Assembly (NCBI RefSeq): GCF_016918035.1
Contig: NZ_JAERWK010000002.1
Coordinates: forward strand, 1 to 51,868
Reading direction: 5' to 3'
DNA length: 51,868 nt
Origin: Nakamurella leprariae
Lineage (GTDB): Bacteria > Actinomycetota > Actinomycetes > Mycobacteriales > Nakamurellaceae
Shown: positions 8,792 to 18,685 of the stretch, piece after piece
How positions within the stretch are numbered: the stretch's first letter is position 1
Layout of the letters: the number at the start of each line of letters is the position of its first letter
Notes under the pieces: generated by a model
Databases searched by the model: none
What the model saw: only the letters and a program-made list of their open reading frames with translations
Told to the model about the DNA's origin: nothing
Program-made: the position numbers and the translations under genes

Positions 8792-11764
8792 GTGGCAGGC
8801 AAGGCCCGAGTACATGAGCTCGCGAAGGAGCTCGGCAAGACCAGCAAGGAAGTCATGGCGAAGCTCGCCGATCTCGGCGAGTTCGTGAAGTCCCCGTCCT
8901 CGACCATCGAGGCACCCGTCGTCCGCAAGCTCAAGGACGCCTTCCCGCAGGGTGGCTCCGGCTCCGGCGGCGGCAACGGGACCCCGCGTCCGGGTGGACC
9001 GCGCACCGGTGCACCGACCCCCGGGCGGCCGTCGCCGCGTCCGGCCGCTCCGGCGGTCCCTGCTCCGGCGGCCCCGGGCCGTCCGGCGGCTCCCGCTCCG
9101 GCTCCGGCGACCGCCGGTTCCCCGGCGGCACCCCGTCCGGCCGCGCCGCGACCGGCCGCCCCGGTGCAGGCCCCGGCCGCGCAGGCGGCTCCGGCACCGG
9201 CGGCTCCGGCGGCGCCTGCGCAGTCCCGTCCGGCCGCGGGCTCGCCCACGCCGGGCGCGCCGCGGGTCCGTCCCGAGCAGCCAGCCGCGCAGGCTCCGGC
9301 CGCACCGGCGGCGTCCGCCACGCCGGTCGCGCCGAGCCGGGCTCCCGGTCAGGCGCCGCGTCCGTCCGCGGGCGCTCCCCGTCCGCAGGGCGGTGCGCCG
9401 CGTCCCGACGCCGGTGCGCGTCCGCCACGTCCGCAGGGTGGGGTGCCCGGTGCTCCCCGCCCGCCGCGGATGGGCAACAACCCGTTCAGCACGGCCGGTG
9501 GCCGTCCGGCCGCCCCGCGTCCCGGTGGCGTGCCCGGCGCCCCGCGCCCGCCGGCAGGTGCCGGTGGTCCCCGTCCGGGTGGCCCCGGTGGTCCGGGTGC
9601 CGGCGGACCCCGTCCCGGCGGCCCGGGTGCCCGTCCGGGTGCGCCCGGCGGTCGTCCGGGTGCGCCCGGCGGTGGACCGCGTCCGGGTGCGCCCGGTGGT
9701 CGTCCGGGCACGCCCGGCGCCGGCACGTACCGGCCGACCGGTCCCGGTGGTGGTGGCGGTGGCGGTGGCTACCGCGGCGGCCCCGGTGGTGGCGGCGGCG
9801 GTGGCCCCCGTCCCGGTGGCGGCGGCCGTGGTCGCGGCGGTGCCGCGGGTGCCTTCGGGCGTCAGGGCGGCCCGGCGCGCAAGGGCCGCAAATCCAAGAA
9901 GCAGCGCCGTCAGGAATTCGACAACATGCAGGCGCCGTCGATCGGCGGCGCGATCCTGCCCCGTGGCAACGGCTCGGTCGTGCGCCTGGCCCGCGGGTCG
10001 TCGTTGTCGGACTTCGCGGACAAGATCGATGCCAACCCGGCGTCGATGGTGCAGGCGCTGTTCCACTTGGGCGAGATGGTCACGGCGACCCAGTCGGTGT
10101 CGGACGACATCCTCGAGCTGCTCGGCTCGGAGATGGGTTACGACGTGCAGATCGTGTCCCCGGAGGACGAGGACCGCGAGCTGCTGTCGTCGTTCGACCT
10201 CTCCTTCGGTGAGAACGAGGGCGGCGAGGAGGACCTGGTGGCCCGGCCGCCGGTCGTCACCGTCATGGGTCACGTCGACCACGGCAAGACCCGGCTGCTC
10301 GACGCGATCCGCAGCACCAACGTGGTCGACCGTGAGGCCGGCGGCATCACCCAGCACATCGGCGCCTACCAGGTCACGACGCACCTGGGCGACGACGAGC
10401 GGCTGATCACCTTCATCGACACCCCGGGTCACGAGGCGTTCACCGCCATGCGTGCCCGTGGTTCGCAGTCCACGGACATCGTGGTGCTGGTGGTCGCGGC
10501 CGACGACGGTGTGATGCCGCAGACGGTCGAGGCGATCAACCACGCCAAGGCGGCGGACGTGCCGATCGTGGTGGCGGTCAACAAGATCGACAAGGAGGGT
10601 GCGAACCCTCAGAAGATCCGCCAGCAGCTCACCGAGTACGGGCTGGTCGCCGAGGAGTACGGCGGCGACACGATGTTCGTGGACATCTCGGCGCGCAACA
10701 ACACCAACATCGACGGGCTGCTCGAGTCGATCCTGCTCACCGCGGACGCGGCGCTGGATCTGCGCGCCAACCCGGACATGGAGGCCGAGGGTGTGGCCAT
10801 CGAGGCGCACCTGGACCGCGGTCGCGGTCCGGTCGCCACGGTGCTGGTCCAGCGCGGCACGCTGCGGGTCGGCGACTCGATCGTCGCCGGCAACGCCTAC
10901 GGGCGCGTCCGGGCCATGCTCGGCGACAACGGCGAGAACGTCGCCGAGGCGCTGCCGTCGCGTCCGGTCCAGGTGCTCGGGTTCACCTCGGTGCCCGGCG
11001 CCGGCGACACGATCATGGTCGTCGAGGAGGACCGGGTCGCCCGTCAGGTCGCGCAGAGCCGGCAGGCCCGGTCCCGCAAGGCCCAGATCGGCAACCGTCG
11101 TCGCATCTCCCTGGAGACCCTGGGCGAGGCGCTGGCCGAGAACAAGGTCGAGCAGCTCACCCTGATCATCAAGGGTGACAACTCCGGCACCGTCGAGGCG
11201 CTGGAGGACTCGCTGTTGAAGCTGGACGTGGGCGAGGAGGTCAACCTGCGCGTGGTGCACCGCGGTGTCGGCGGCATCACCCAGGACGACCTGAACCTCG
11301 CGATGATCACCGAGGCGATCATCGTGGGCTTCAACGTCAAGCCGGTGCGTGGGGTGGCCGAACTGGCCGACCGCGAGGGCGTGGACATCCGGTACTACAC
11401 GGTGATCTACCAGGCCATCGACGAGATCGAGGCCGCCCTCAAGGGACTCCTCAAGCCGGAGTACGAAGAGGTCGCCATGGGGTCGGCGGAGATCCGCGAG
11501 GTCTTCCGCAGCTCCAAGTTCGGCAACATCGCGGGCTGCATCGTCCGGTCCGGTGAGATCCGCCGGAACGCCAAGGCGCGGCTGTTGCGCAACGGCGTGG
11601 TCATCAACGACAACCTGGCGATCGATTCGCTGCGCCGGTTCAAGGACGATGCCGTTGAGGTCCGCGAGGGCTTCGAGTGCGGTATCGGCCTGGGGTCCTG
11701 GAACAACATCGAGGTCGAGGACGAGATCCAGACCTACGAGATCCGGGAGAAGCCCCGCAGCTGA
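8792..11764 (+). CDS. infB: Translation initiation factor IF-2
   Basis: GTPase that places fMet-tRNA on the 30S subunit and drives subunit joining. The 990-aa protein has an N-terminal IF2N domain ([22 protein letters not shown]), then about 300 residues rich in Pro, Ala, Gly and Arg, a basic stretch [11 protein letters not shown], a second IF2N-like segment, and the G domain. G-motifs are GHVDHGKT (about residue 493), DTPGHEAF (about 543) and NKID. Beta-barrel and C-terminal tRNA-binding domains follow. GTG at 8792 with gaggaga in front matches the conserved start of family members. A GC-rich hairpin follows the gene at 11804. Confidence 0.98.
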   Translation: MAGKARVHELAKELGKTSKEVMAKLADLGEFVKSPSSTIEAPVVRKLKDAFPQGGSGSGGGNGTPRPGGPRTGAPTPGRPSPRPAAPAVPAPAAPGRPAAPAPAPATAGSPAAPRPAAPRPAAPVQAPAAQAAPAPAAPAAPAQSRPAAGSPTPGAPRVRPEQPAAQAPAAPAASATPVAPSRAPGQAPRPSAGAPRPQGGAPRPDAGARPPRPQGGVPGAPRPPRMGNNPFSTAGGRPAAPRPGGVPGAPRPPAGAGGPRPGGPGGPGAGGPRPGGPGARPGAPGGRPGAPGGGPRPGAPGGRPGTPGAGTYRPTGPGGGGGGGGYRGGPGGGGGGGPRPGGGGRGRGGAAGAFGRQGGPARKGRKSKKQRRQEFDNMQAPSIGGAILPRGNGSVVRLARGSSLSDFADKIDANPASMVQALFHLGEMVTATQSVSDDILELLGSEMGYDVQIVSPEDEDRELLSSFDLSFGENEGGEEDLVARPPVVTVMGHVDHGKTRLLDAIRSTNVVDREAGGITQHIGAYQVTTHLGDDERLITFIDTPGHEAFTAMRARGSQSTDIVVLVVAADDGVMPQTVEAINHAKAADVPIVVAVNKIDKEGANPQKIRQQLTEYGLVAEEYGGDTMFVDISARNNTNIDGLLESILLTADAALDLRANPDMEAEGVAIEAHLDRGRGPVATVLVQRGTLRVGDSIVAGNAYGRVRAMLGDNGENVAEALPSRPVQVLGFTSVPGAGDTIMVVEEDRVARQVAQSRQARSRKAQIGNRRRISLETLGEALAENKVEQLTLIIKGDNSGTVEALEDSLLKLDVGEEVNLRVVHRGVGGITQDDLNLAMITEAIIVGFNVKPVRGVAELADREGVDIRYYTVIYQAIDEIEAALKGLLKPEYEEVAMGSAEIREVFRSSKFGNIAGCIVRSGEIRRNAKARLLRNGVVINDNLAIDSLRRFKDDAVEVREGFECGIGLGSWNNIEVEDEIQTYEIREKPRS
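9632..9721 (+). repeat. Imperfect 21-bp tandem repeat inside infB (RPGAPGG units)
   Basis: Four near-identical 21-bp units encoding RPGAPGG or a close variant lie at 9632-9652, 9653-9673, 9680-9700 and 9701-9721, with a 6-bp insertion between the second and third. They sit in the low-complexity linker of IF-2, where copy number can change without frame loss. Confidence 0.7.
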
Positions 11765-11803
11765 TCCGACCCGCGCGGCCGGATCCGATCACCCACCAGC
11801 GCG

Positions 11804-11833
11804 GCCGCGGCCCGGGACCTCCCGGGCCGCGGC
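11804..11833 (+). terminator. Strong GC hairpin after infB
   Basis: Arms at 11804-11817 and 11820-11833 (14 bp, fully complementary, 2-nt centre) follow infB by 40 nt. There is no T-tract. In a GC-rich actinobacterium this is a plausible terminator or processing hairpin separating infB from the DUF503-rbfA part. Confidence 0.6.
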
Positions 11834-11880
11834 TGTCGGTGCACGCTCGCGGGTTCCACTCGTCCGGGGAGGTGTGGGTC

Positions 11881-12186
11881 GTGTTCGTCGGGGTACTGGA
11901 ATGTGACGTGCTGCTGGAACCGGCGAGTCCGGTGCAGTCGCTGAAGCACAAGCGGGCCGTGCTGCGGCCGGTCCTGGCCCGGCTGCGCCGGCTGGAGGTC
12001 GCGGTGGCCGAGGCCGACCAGGCCGGCGTGCACCGTCGCGCCACCATCGGCATCGCCACCGTCTCGGGTGACGCCGCGCTCGTGCACCGCGTGCTCGACC
12101 GCTGCGAGGAACAGGTGGCCGCCGAGCTGGAGGTGCACCTGCTGTCCACCCGTCGTCGGCTCATCGGTCAACACGACGAGGAGTGA
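11881..12186 (+). CDS. DUF503 domain protein (YlxP-like)
   Basis: A 101-aa conserved protein of the DUF503/YlxP family, recognised by VGVLECDVLLEPASPVQSLKHKRAVLRPVL and a C-terminal EVHLLSTRRRL. Family members are encoded next to infB and rbfA in many Gram-positives; their biochemical role is unknown. GTG at 11881 is chosen over GTG at 11872 because ggggagg at 11866-11872 then has normal spacing. The gene lies between the hairpin after infB and rbfA. Confidence 0.85.
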   Translation: MFVGVLECDVLLEPASPVQSLKHKRAVLRPVLARLRRLEVAVAEADQAGVHRRATIGIATVSGDAALVHRVLDRCEEQVAAELEVHLLSTRRRLIGQHDEE

Positions 12187-12304
12187 CCGCACGACGAGGG
12201 ACCGCTGCCGGCCGGGCGGCCGGTGGCGCAGTCCATGATCGGGGTCGGCGGGCCCCGCGGCGACGGACCGCCGAGCGAGACCACAACGAGGCAGGAGTGC
12301 AGTC

Positions 12305-12847
12305 ATGGCGGATCCCACGCGGGCCCGACGGCTGGCCAAGCGCATCACGGCAATCGTGGCCACCGAGCTGGAGCACCAGGTCAAGGACCCGCGGCTGGCC
12401 ATGGTGACCATCACGGCCGCGACCGTCACCCCCGACCTGCGCGACGCGGTCGTCTACTACACGGTGTACGGCGACCAGGACCAGGTCGACGACTCGGCCA
12501 AGGCCCTGGCCAGCGCGAGCGGCGTGCTGCGCAGCGCGGTCGGCCGGCAGACCGGCATCAAGTTCACCCCGACGCTCACCTTCAAGCCGGACACCGTCCC
12601 GGAGAACGCCCATCGCATCGACGAGCTGCTCGAGCGGGCCCGGATGGCCGATGCCGCGGTGGCCGAGCAGGCCGCGTCGGCCCGGTACGCCGGCGAGGCG
12701 GATCCGTACCGGGCGCCGCGCGAGCGCGGCGAGGACGAGCTTGACGGGGACGAGCTCGAGGGCGGACCGGACGACGGACTCGACGGATCCGGGGCCACCG
12801 GATCCGCGGAGACGTCGCCCCGACCCTCCGCGGTGCAGCCGAACTGA
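12305..12847 (+). CDS. rbfA: 30S ribosome-binding factor A
   Basis: Binds immature 30S subunits and helps process the 5' end of 16S rRNA. The family core occupies about residues 1-110: ADPTRARRLAKRITAIVATEL, VKDPRLAMVTITAATVTPDL and GIKFTPTLTFKPDT. The remaining 70 residues are acidic, Gly/Asp/Glu-rich and probably disordered, which makes it longer (180 aa) than the usual 120-130 aa. ATG at 12305 is preceded by caggag. Context with IF-2, NrnA and TruB is typical. Confidence 0.95.
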   Translation: MADPTRARRLAKRITAIVATELEHQVKDPRLAMVTITAATVTPDLRDAVVYYTVYGDQDQVDDSAKALASASGVLRSAVGRQTGIKFTPTLTFKPDTVPENAHRIDELLERARMADAAVAEQAASARYAGEADPYRAPRERGEDELDGDELEGGPDDGLDGSGATGSAETSPRPSAVQPN

Positions 12848-13032
12848 GCCCTGATCGTGACCCGACCGTGGTGTTCGTCCGCGAGCCGTGAGAGGCTCGG
12901 AGCTCTCCGCGCCAGCGTGTGCACCCGCGTGGTCCCCGGTCCTCCGGCCGACCGCCCGGCGCCCGCGCGGCGCAGCCCTGGCGACGTGCGTGCTGGAGGA
13001 CCGGTGACCCGAGCGAGGCGGTGGGGACCGTC

Positions 13033-14121
13033 GTGACCGACCTGCACTCCCCGGCCTCCCGACGGCGGGTCGGGACCGCTCGGCGGGCCACTGGTGCTGC
13101 GACCCGGTCCCCGGCCGCCGTTCCCGGCGGGCTCACCGCTGCTCACCGGCGCGCCCGGGACCTGTTGGCCCGGGGCCGGTCGGTCGTCGTGGTGGGCCAC
13201 GTCCATCCGGACGCGGACGCCCTCGGCAGCGCACTTGCGCTCGGGATGGCGTTGCGGGCCCGCGGCGTCCGCGTCCAGGTCGCGTTCGCCGAACCGGCCA
13301 CCGTGCCGGAATCACTGCGCGAACTGCCCGGTCTCGAGCTGGTCGTCCCGGTGACGGCCGTCGACCACCGCCCCGAGCTGCTGGTCACCGTGGACGTCGG
13401 CTCGGCCGAGCGGCTCGGCTCGCTGCGGACGCTGCTCGACACCGCCCGGCAGAGCCTGGTCATCGATCACCACGCGTCGAACACCCGGTTCGGTGACCAC
13501 CACCTGGTCGACCCGGCGGCCGAGGCGACCGTGGTGCTCATCGCCCGGCTGATCGACGACCTCGACGTGCCGTTGGACGCCGCCATCGCGGCCAACCTGT
13601 ACGCCGGTCTGGCCACCGATACCGTTGCGTTCCGCTACGCCGAGGCCCGGACCCACCAGCTCGCGGCGAGACTGGTGGCCGCCGGGGCTCGCCCGGCCGA
13701 GGTGCTGCGCCCGATCCTGGACACCCATCCGTTCGGCTGGTTGGACATGCTGTCCCGGGTGCTCGGCAACGCTGTGCTCGACCCGGGCGTCGGGCACGGC
13801 GTCGGGCTGGTCTACGCGACCATCGACCAGGTGACCAGCGCCGGCCTGCGTCAGGAGGAGCTCGACTCGGTGATCGACCTGCTGCGGACCGCGGCCGAGG
13901 CCCAGGTCGCCGCGGTGCTGAAGCAGACCGGACCACAGACCTGGCAGGTCTCGCTCCGCGCCCGGGAGGTCCGCGGGAACGGGGTGGACGTGGCCGCGGT
14001 GGCCGGCGCCCTCGGCGGCGGCGGGCACGTCCGCGCCGCCGGCTTCACCCACACCGGCAGTCCGGGCCGCGCGGTCGAGCTGATCGTGGCCGAGCTCGAC
14101 CGGACCACCGCCTCAGGCTGA
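13033..14121 (+). CDS. nrnA: DHH/DHHA1 phosphoesterase, NrnA-type oligoribonuclease / pAp phosphatase
   Basis: Likely degrades nanoRNA, pAp or cyclic-dinucleotide products, as shown for mycobacterial and Bacillus homologues. The 362-aa protein has a DHH domain with HPDADALGSAL (motif I), VTVDVGSAERLG, the signature VIDHHASNT, and a DHHA1 domain ending in GGGGHVRAAGF. GTG at 13033 is the most likely start; the first 40 residues are basic and low-complexity, so translation could begin later. It follows rbfA as in mycobacteria. A short hairpin (arms CGAGCC 12882-12887 and GGCTCG 12894-12899) lies in the 185-nt gap upstream. Confidence 0.9.
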   Translation: MTDLHSPASRRRVGTARRATGAATRSPAAVPGGLTAAHRRARDLLARGRSVVVVGHVHPDADALGSALALGMALRARGVRVQVAFAEPATVPESLRELPGLELVVPVTAVDHRPELLVTVDVGSAERLGSLRTLLDTARQSLVIDHHASNTRFGDHHLVDPAAEATVVLIARLIDDLDVPLDAAIAANLYAGLATDTVAFRYAEARTHQLAARLVAAGARPAEVLRPILDTHPFGWLDMLSRVLGNAVLDPGVGHGVGLVYATIDQVTSAGLRQEELDSVIDLLRTAAEAQVAAVLKQTGPQTWQVSLRAREVRGNGVDVAAVAGALGGGGHVRAAGFTHTGSPGRAVELIVAELDRTTASG

Positions 14122-14324
14122 GCCGGTCGTCGGCACCGGTGCTCCAGATGTGAGATCGGTGACGGCGGCACCCGATCGAGCCCTCGTGGGCGTCTGCTGG
14201 AGGACGGCCCGCCCGCTGCCCCGAGCACGGGTGGCCCCGGCGAGCGTGGATGCCGCCGGCGTCGCCGCCGCAGTGCCCGCCCGACCAGCAGTCCGTGCCG
14301 CTCCGGCGGCGCCGAGAGGAACCC

Positions 14325-15926
14325 GTGACCCCGCCCGCCCAGCCGGCCGCCCCCCGTCCGTCCGAGCCGTCCCGCGACCCGGTCGCAGGCCCCGGCGACG
14401 CCGGGGGCACCCGCTGGTGGTCGCGACCGCCGGTCATCCTGTCCATCGCCGCCGGCGTCTACTTCTTCGCCGTCTTCCACCGGACCAGCCTGGGGGTGGC
14501 CGGACCGCAGGCCACCGAACGGCTGTCGCTGTCGGCGACCCAGCTGAGCTCGTTCATCGTCCTGCAGTTGGCGGTCTACGCGACCATGCAGATCCCGACC
14601 GGGCTGTTGGTGGACCGGTTCGGGCCGCGCCGCATGCTGCTGGCCGCCACGCTCGTCATGGGCACCGCCCAGGTCACCTTCTCGCTGGTCGACGACTACG
14701 CGCCCGCGCTGCTGGCTCGAGGTCTGCTCGGCGTGGGTGACGCCATGACCTACGTGTCCGTGCTGCGGCTGGCCGCGGCGTGGTTCTCGCCGCGGCGGTA
14801 CCCGATCATCGCCAGCCTGGCCGGTGTGGTCGGCATGGCCGGCAACCTGATGGCGACCGTGCCGCTCACCGCGCTGCTGGCCGACGTGGGCTGGACGACC
14901 ACCTTCGCCGTGGCCGGGGGCCTGTCCCTGGTCTACGCGCTGGTGCTGGTTCGCCCGGCCGGGCGGGCGCCGTTCGCCGAACCGCCCGCCCCACCGGGTC
15001 CGGCCGACCCTGCCCGTCCGTCGGTGGTCCGCCGGGTCCGGCAGGACGTCGCCGACGCCTGGCGAGTCCCCGGCGACCGGCTCGGGTTCTGGGTGCACCT
15101 GACCTGCATGACCGGCCCGGTGACCTTCAGCGTGCTGTGGGGCTTCCCGTACCTGACCCAGGGTCTGGGCCTGGCCGCGACCACGGCGTCGACGCTGCTG
15201 CTCGTGTTCGTGGTGGGCGGCGTGGTCGGCGGCCTGGTCATCGCGCCGGTGGTGGCCCGCCGCCCGGTGATCCGGGCGCCGTTGGCCATGGCCGTCTGCA
15301 TCGGCGGGCTGCTGGGGTGGGTGGTGCTGCTCGGTTGGCCGGGTGGCACGCCGCCGATGGCCGTCCTGCTGCCGGTCATCGCGATCTGGTCGGTGGGCGG
15401 CCCGGCGTCGTCGGTGGCGTTCCTGCTGGCCCGCGACTACAACCCGCGGCGGCGCATCTCGACGGCCACCGGGATGGTCAACGTCGGTGGCTTCCTGGGC
15501 ACCGTGGTGTCGATCCTGCTGGTCGGCTTCCTGCTCGACCTGGTCGACCCGGCGTCGGCGACGGCGTCCGGTGCGGCGGCCACGCACAGCCTGACCGCCT
15601 TCCGCATCGCCTTCCTGGCGCCGGTGCTGGTCACCGTGTTCGGGCTGGGGCGGATGACCGTCTGGTTCCGCCGCACCCGGGCGACCGTGCTGCTGGCCGA
15701 CGCCCGGGGCGAGCAGGTGCCGGTCCATTTGGTCGTGCACCGCTGGGAACTCGTCGACACCGACGACCTGCGTCGGGAGGCCTCGCTGCGGCAGACCATC
15801 CCGCCGCCGCCGGGCGTGCGCGCCGCCCGCGCCTGGGTGCCCACCGCCCGGGCCGCCGTGGCTCTGGCGTCCGTCGGGTCCGCCGCCGGACCGGCGAGGT
15901 CCGGCGCCGAAGGGCCCGGCCGGTGA
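14325..15926 (+). CDS. MFS transporter (12 TM)
   Basis: Major facilitator superfamily membrane protein of 533 aa. About 12 hydrophobic segments lie between residues 40 and 480. The motif between TM2 and TM3 is visible as LLVDRFGPRRMLL, and FHRTSLGVAGP near TM1 is common in this group. The last 70 residues are cytoplasmic and charged. Substrate is unknown. GTG at 14325 follows gagagga. It overlaps truB (GTGA at 15923-15926), so it is expressed with the translation cluster, in the position where I recall DinF/MATE in mycobacteria. Confidence 0.85.
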   Translation: MTPPAQPAAPRPSEPSRDPVAGPGDAGGTRWWSRPPVILSIAAGVYFFAVFHRTSLGVAGPQATERLSLSATQLSSFIVLQLAVYATMQIPTGLLVDRFGPRRMLLAATLVMGTAQVTFSLVDDYAPALLARGLLGVGDAMTYVSVLRLAAAWFSPRRYPIIASLAGVVGMAGNLMATVPLTALLADVGWTTTFAVAGGLSLVYALVLVRPAGRAPFAEPPAPPGPADPARPSVVRRVRQDVADAWRVPGDRLGFWVHLTCMTGPVTFSVLWGFPYLTQGLGLAATTASTLLLVFVVGGVVGGLVIAPVVARRPVIRAPLAMAVCIGGLLGWVVLLGWPGGTPPMAVLLPVIAIWSVGGPASSVAFLLARDYNPRRRISTATGMVNVGGFLGTVVSILLVGFLLDLVDPASATASGAAATHSLTAFRIAFLAPVLVTVFGLGRMTVWFRRTRATVLLADARGEQVPVHLVVHRWELVDTDDLRREASLRQTIPPPPGVRAARAWVPTARAAVALASVGSAAGPARSGAEGPGR

Positions 15927-17035
15927 CGGCGACCGGACGTCCCGCGCCGGCCGATCGACCGCGGACACCACGTCCGCCGGCGCCCGCCCGGCCGCCACAG
16001 GGCGGACTGCTGCTGGTCGACAAGCCCGCCGGCCGCACCTCGCACGACGTGGTCGGACGGGTCCGCTGGCTGCTCGGCACCCGGCGGGTCGGGCACGCCG
16101 GCACGCTGGACCCGATGGCCACCGGGCTACTGCTGGTCGCCGTGGACCGGGCCACCCGGCTGCTGGGTCACCTCGCCCTGACCGACAAGCAGTACCTGGC
16201 CACCGTGCGCCTCGGCCGGGCCACCGACACCGACGACGCGGACGGCACGGTGCTGCCGCCGGACGACCCGGCCGCCGTCGCGGCCGCGCTGCGGGTGGTG
16301 ACCGACGCGCAGTTGACCGCCGGGACCGCCGCGCTGACCGGGGCCCTGCTGCAGGTGCCCAGCTCGGTGTCCGCGATCAAGGTCGCCGGCCGCCGTGCGT
16401 ACGACCGGGTGCGCGCGGGGGAGACGGTCGAGCTGGCCGCCCGGCCGGTGACGGTGCACCGGTTCCAGATCGTCGCGCCGCCGCGCCGCCTGACGCTGCC
16501 CGCCGCCGGGGTCTCGGCGACCGGCGGGACCGAGCCGGTCGAGGTGATCGACCTGGACGTGGTCGTGGACTGCACCACCGGCACCTATGTGCGCGCCCTG
16601 GCCCGGGACCTGGGGAGGGCGCTCGGGGTCGGTGGACACCTGACCGCACTGCGGCGGACCCGGGTCGGGCCGTTCACTCTCGACGGCGCCGCGTCGGTGT
16701 TCGACCCGGCCGTTCCCGGTCCCGACGATCCGGACGTGGCCGACGGCAGTCTGGGTCGGGCCCTGGTGGCCTCGATGCTCACACCCGAGCAGGTCGCCCG
16801 GACGACCTTCCCGGTCCGCGTCCTCACCGCCCACGAGGCCGCCGGTCTGCGGCACGGGCGACCGGTCACTCCGACCGGACGCGCGGGGACCGTGGCGGCC
16901 CTGCTGCCCACCACGCCGGACGGGTCGTCGCCGACCCGGGGGAGCGGCACCGCACAGGCGGGCGAGCAGCTCATCGCGTTGCTCGCCGACTCCGATGGTG
17001 CGGCCCGGTCCGTGCTGGGCTGGGCGGCCGGCTGA
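15923..17035 (+). CDS. truB: tRNA pseudouridine(55) synthase TruB
   Basis: Converts U55 of tRNA to pseudouridine in the T-loop. The 370-aa protein shows GGLLLVDKPAGRTSHDVVGRVR, the catalytic motif GHAGTLDPMATGLL (Asp is the nucleophile), QVPSSVSAIKVAGRRAYDRVR, and TGTYVRALARDLG. The C-terminus has a PUA-like segment. It is longer than typical (about 300 aa) because of a Pro-rich N-terminal 25 residues and an insertion after RPVTVHRFQIV. The GTG start overlaps the upstream MFS stop. A 13-bp direct repeat of GACCGCACCGGCC (17034-17046 and 17047-17059) overlaps its stop. Confidence 0.96.
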   Translation: MTATGRPAPADRPRTPRPPAPARPPQGGLLLVDKPAGRTSHDVVGRVRWLLGTRRVGHAGTLDPMATGLLLVAVDRATRLLGHLALTDKQYLATVRLGRATDTDDADGTVLPPDDPAAVAAALRVVTDAQLTAGTAALTGALLQVPSSVSAIKVAGRRAYDRVRAGETVELAARPVTVHRFQIVAPPRRLTLPAAGVSATGGTEPVEVIDLDVVVDCTTGTYVRALARDLGRALGVGGHLTALRRTRVGPFTLDGAASVFDPAVPGPDDPDVADGSLGRALVASMLTPEQVARTTFPVRVLTAHEAAGLRHGRPVTPTGRAGTVAALLPTTPDGSSPTRGSGTAQAGEQLIALLADSDGAARSVLGWAAG

Positions 17036-17261
17036 CCGCACCGGCCGACCGCACCGGCCGTTCCTGCCGACCGACGCCACGGGTGCGCCCCGACCTGGGT
17101 GCGGGCGAGCCGCGCTCAACGGCTCCCGGTGGACGTGGCAGGCTCGTCGCGGCACCGCCGGTCGGTCGTCGTCCCGGTTCCCCGGGGCGAGCGGTGCCCG
17201 GACGGGTGCCGCCGGGGCCTGCCCGCTGTGACGCCGATCAGACCCGACGAGGAGGACACGG

Positions 17262-18203
17262 GTGGAACGCTGGCGCGGCTTGGACGCCATCCCCGCGGAC
17301 TGGGGACGGTGCGTCCTGACCATGGGCACCTTCGACGGCGTGCACCGCGGGCACCAGAAGCTCATCACGCGGGCCGTCGAGGCGGCCCGGGCGCTCGGGG
17401 TGCCGGCGGTGCTGATGACGTTCGACCCGCACCCGGCCGAGGTGATCCACCCGGGCAGCCATCCTGCCCTGCTGACCACGCTGCGCCGCCGGGCCGAGCT
17501 GGTCGCCGAGCTGGGCATCGACGCGTTCCTGGTGGTGCCGTTCACGGCTGCGCTGGCCGCGACGTCGCCCGAGGAGTTCGTGCACGACATCGTGGTCGAC
17601 CGGTTGCATGCCGCCGAGGTGGTGGTGGGGGACAACTTCCGGTTCGGGGACGACAACACCGGCAGCGTGCAGTCGCTGAGCGAGCTGGGTCGCCGCTCCG
17701 GGTTCCGCACCACCGGGGTCAGCCTGCTGGCCGACACCGACAACACCGGTCTGCTCATCTCCTCGACGTCGGTGCGGGCCATGGTGGCGGCCGGATCGGT
17801 GTCCGACGCGGCGGTGGCCCTGGGCCGGCCGCACCGGCTGGAGGGCTTCGTGGTGCACGGCGAAGGTCGCGGCGGCAGCCAGCTCGGCTACCCGACGGCC
17901 AATCTCGACGTCGAGCCGCACTCGGCGGTCCCGGCCGACGGCATCTACGCGGGCTGGTTCCTGATGGGGTCGCGCCGGTCACCCACGGCCATCTCGATCG
18001 GCACCAATCCGACCTTCTCCGGGCAGGTCCGCACGGTCGAGGCGTTCGTGATGGACGAGGGCGGCAACTTCTACGGCCGGCGGGTGGCGCTGGACTTCGT
18101 CGAACGGCTGCGCAGCACCGAGCGGTTCGACTCGGTCGAGGCGCTCGTCGCCCAGATCGACCGGGACGTCGCCCGCACCCGCGAGGTGCTGCAGGTCTCC
18201 TGA
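17262..18203 (+). CDS. ribF: Bifunctional riboflavin kinase / FAD synthetase
   Basis: Makes FMN and then FAD from riboflavin. The 313-aa protein has an N-terminal FMN adenylyltransferase domain with MGTFDGVHRGHQKLI, the HxGH-type nucleotidyltransferase motif, VGDNFRFG, and ISSTSVRAMVAAG. The C-terminal riboflavin kinase domain has GRGGSQLGYPTANL (PTAN motif) and ISIGTNPTF. GTG at 17262 is preceded by gaggagga. The 226-nt gap upstream of it holds a short direct repeat and no convincing promoter or terminator. Downstream, rpsO has its own promoter. Confidence 0.97.
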   Translation: MERWRGLDAIPADWGRCVLTMGTFDGVHRGHQKLITRAVEAARALGVPAVLMTFDPHPAEVIHPGSHPALLTTLRRRAELVAELGIDAFLVVPFTAALAATSPEEFVHDIVVDRLHAAEVVVGDNFRFGDDNTGSVQSLSELGRRSGFRTTGVSLLADTDNTGLLISSTSVRAMVAAGSVSDAAVALGRPHRLEGFVVHGEGRGGSQLGYPTANLDVEPHSAVPADGIYAGWFLMGSRRSPTAISIGTNPTFSGQVRTVEAFVMDEGGNFYGRRVALDFVERLRSTERFDSVEALVAQIDRDVARTREVLQVS

Positions 18204-18258
18204 ATCATCCGGGCCGGCGACCCCGTGGTTGCCGCCCGGCCGGACAGGCCTGCGCTGG

Positions 18259-18264
18259 TAGCAT
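18259..18264 (+). promoter_or_regulatory. Candidate -10 for rpsO (TAGCAT)
   Basis: TAGCAT, preceded by TGG, lies about 108 nt upstream of rpsO; the -35 region is weak. The Shine-Dalgarno aaggag (18359-18364) is 7 nt before the GTG. The leader between is long enough to carry S15 autoregulation, but I cannot define a structure. Confidence 0.4.
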
Positions 18265-18371
18265 GTGCGGTTGGGTTCGGCTGCAGTCCGTGGCGGCCGC
18301 GACCGTCATCCCCCCGGCACAGGTCCGGAGCGGGCAGCTCACGGCACAGCACATCGCAAGGAGCAGTCCAC

Positions 18372-18641
18372 GTGGCGTTGACCGCCGACCAGAAGAAGAC
18401 CATCCTCGCCGAGTACGGCCTGCACGACTCGGACACCGGCTCGGCCGAGGCCCAGGTCGCCATGCTGACGAAGCGGATCTCGGATCTCACCGAGCACCTC
18501 AAGCAGCACAAGCACGATCACCACTCGCGTCGCGGGCTGATGGCCCTGGTGGGCCGCCGTCGCCGGCTGCTGCGCTACCTGCAGACCGTCGACATCACCC
18601 GCTACCGATCGCTCATCGAGCGGCTCGGTCTGCGTCGGTGA
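18372..18641 (+). CDS. rpsO: 30S ribosomal protein S15
   Basis: Primary 16S rRNA-binding protein of the 30S platform. The protein is 89 aa, the normal size, with [31 protein letters not shown], the [22 protein letters not shown] rRNA-binding region and the terminal [18 protein letters not shown] at 18372 is confirmed by aaggag at ideal distance and by family length. It is followed by a strong hairpin and then pnp, the classical rpsO-pnp pairing. Confidence 0.98.
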   Translation: MALTADQKKTILAEYGLHDSDTGSAEAQVAMLTKRISDLTEHLKQHKHDHHSRRGLMALVGRRRRLLRYLQTVDITRYRSLIERLGLRR

Positions 18642-18646
18642 GGTTT

Positions 18647-18685
18647 CCGTCAGGGGAGGACCGGGTGACCGGCCTCCCCTGACGG
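18647..18685 (+). terminator. 13-bp hairpin between rpsO and pnp
   Basis: The perfect arms CCGTCAGGGGAGG (18647-18659) and CCTCCCCTGACGG (18673-18685) begin 6 nt after the rpsO stop. It is a strong rho-independent-like terminator or an RNase III processing stem. Streptomyces rpsO-pnp is known to carry such an intergenic stem-loop. Confidence 0.75.

Noticed and set aside
8519-11260. 913-aa open frame on the minus strand opposite infB
   Set aside because: It is low-complexity (His/Asp/Gly/Thr/Arg-rich) and exactly opposite the well-supported IF-2 gene. It arises from GC-rich codon bias, which leaves few stops in the other frames.
18229-18234. TTGCCG as -35 for rpsO
   Set aside because: It is 24 nt from the TAGCAT -10, too far for a normal promoter.
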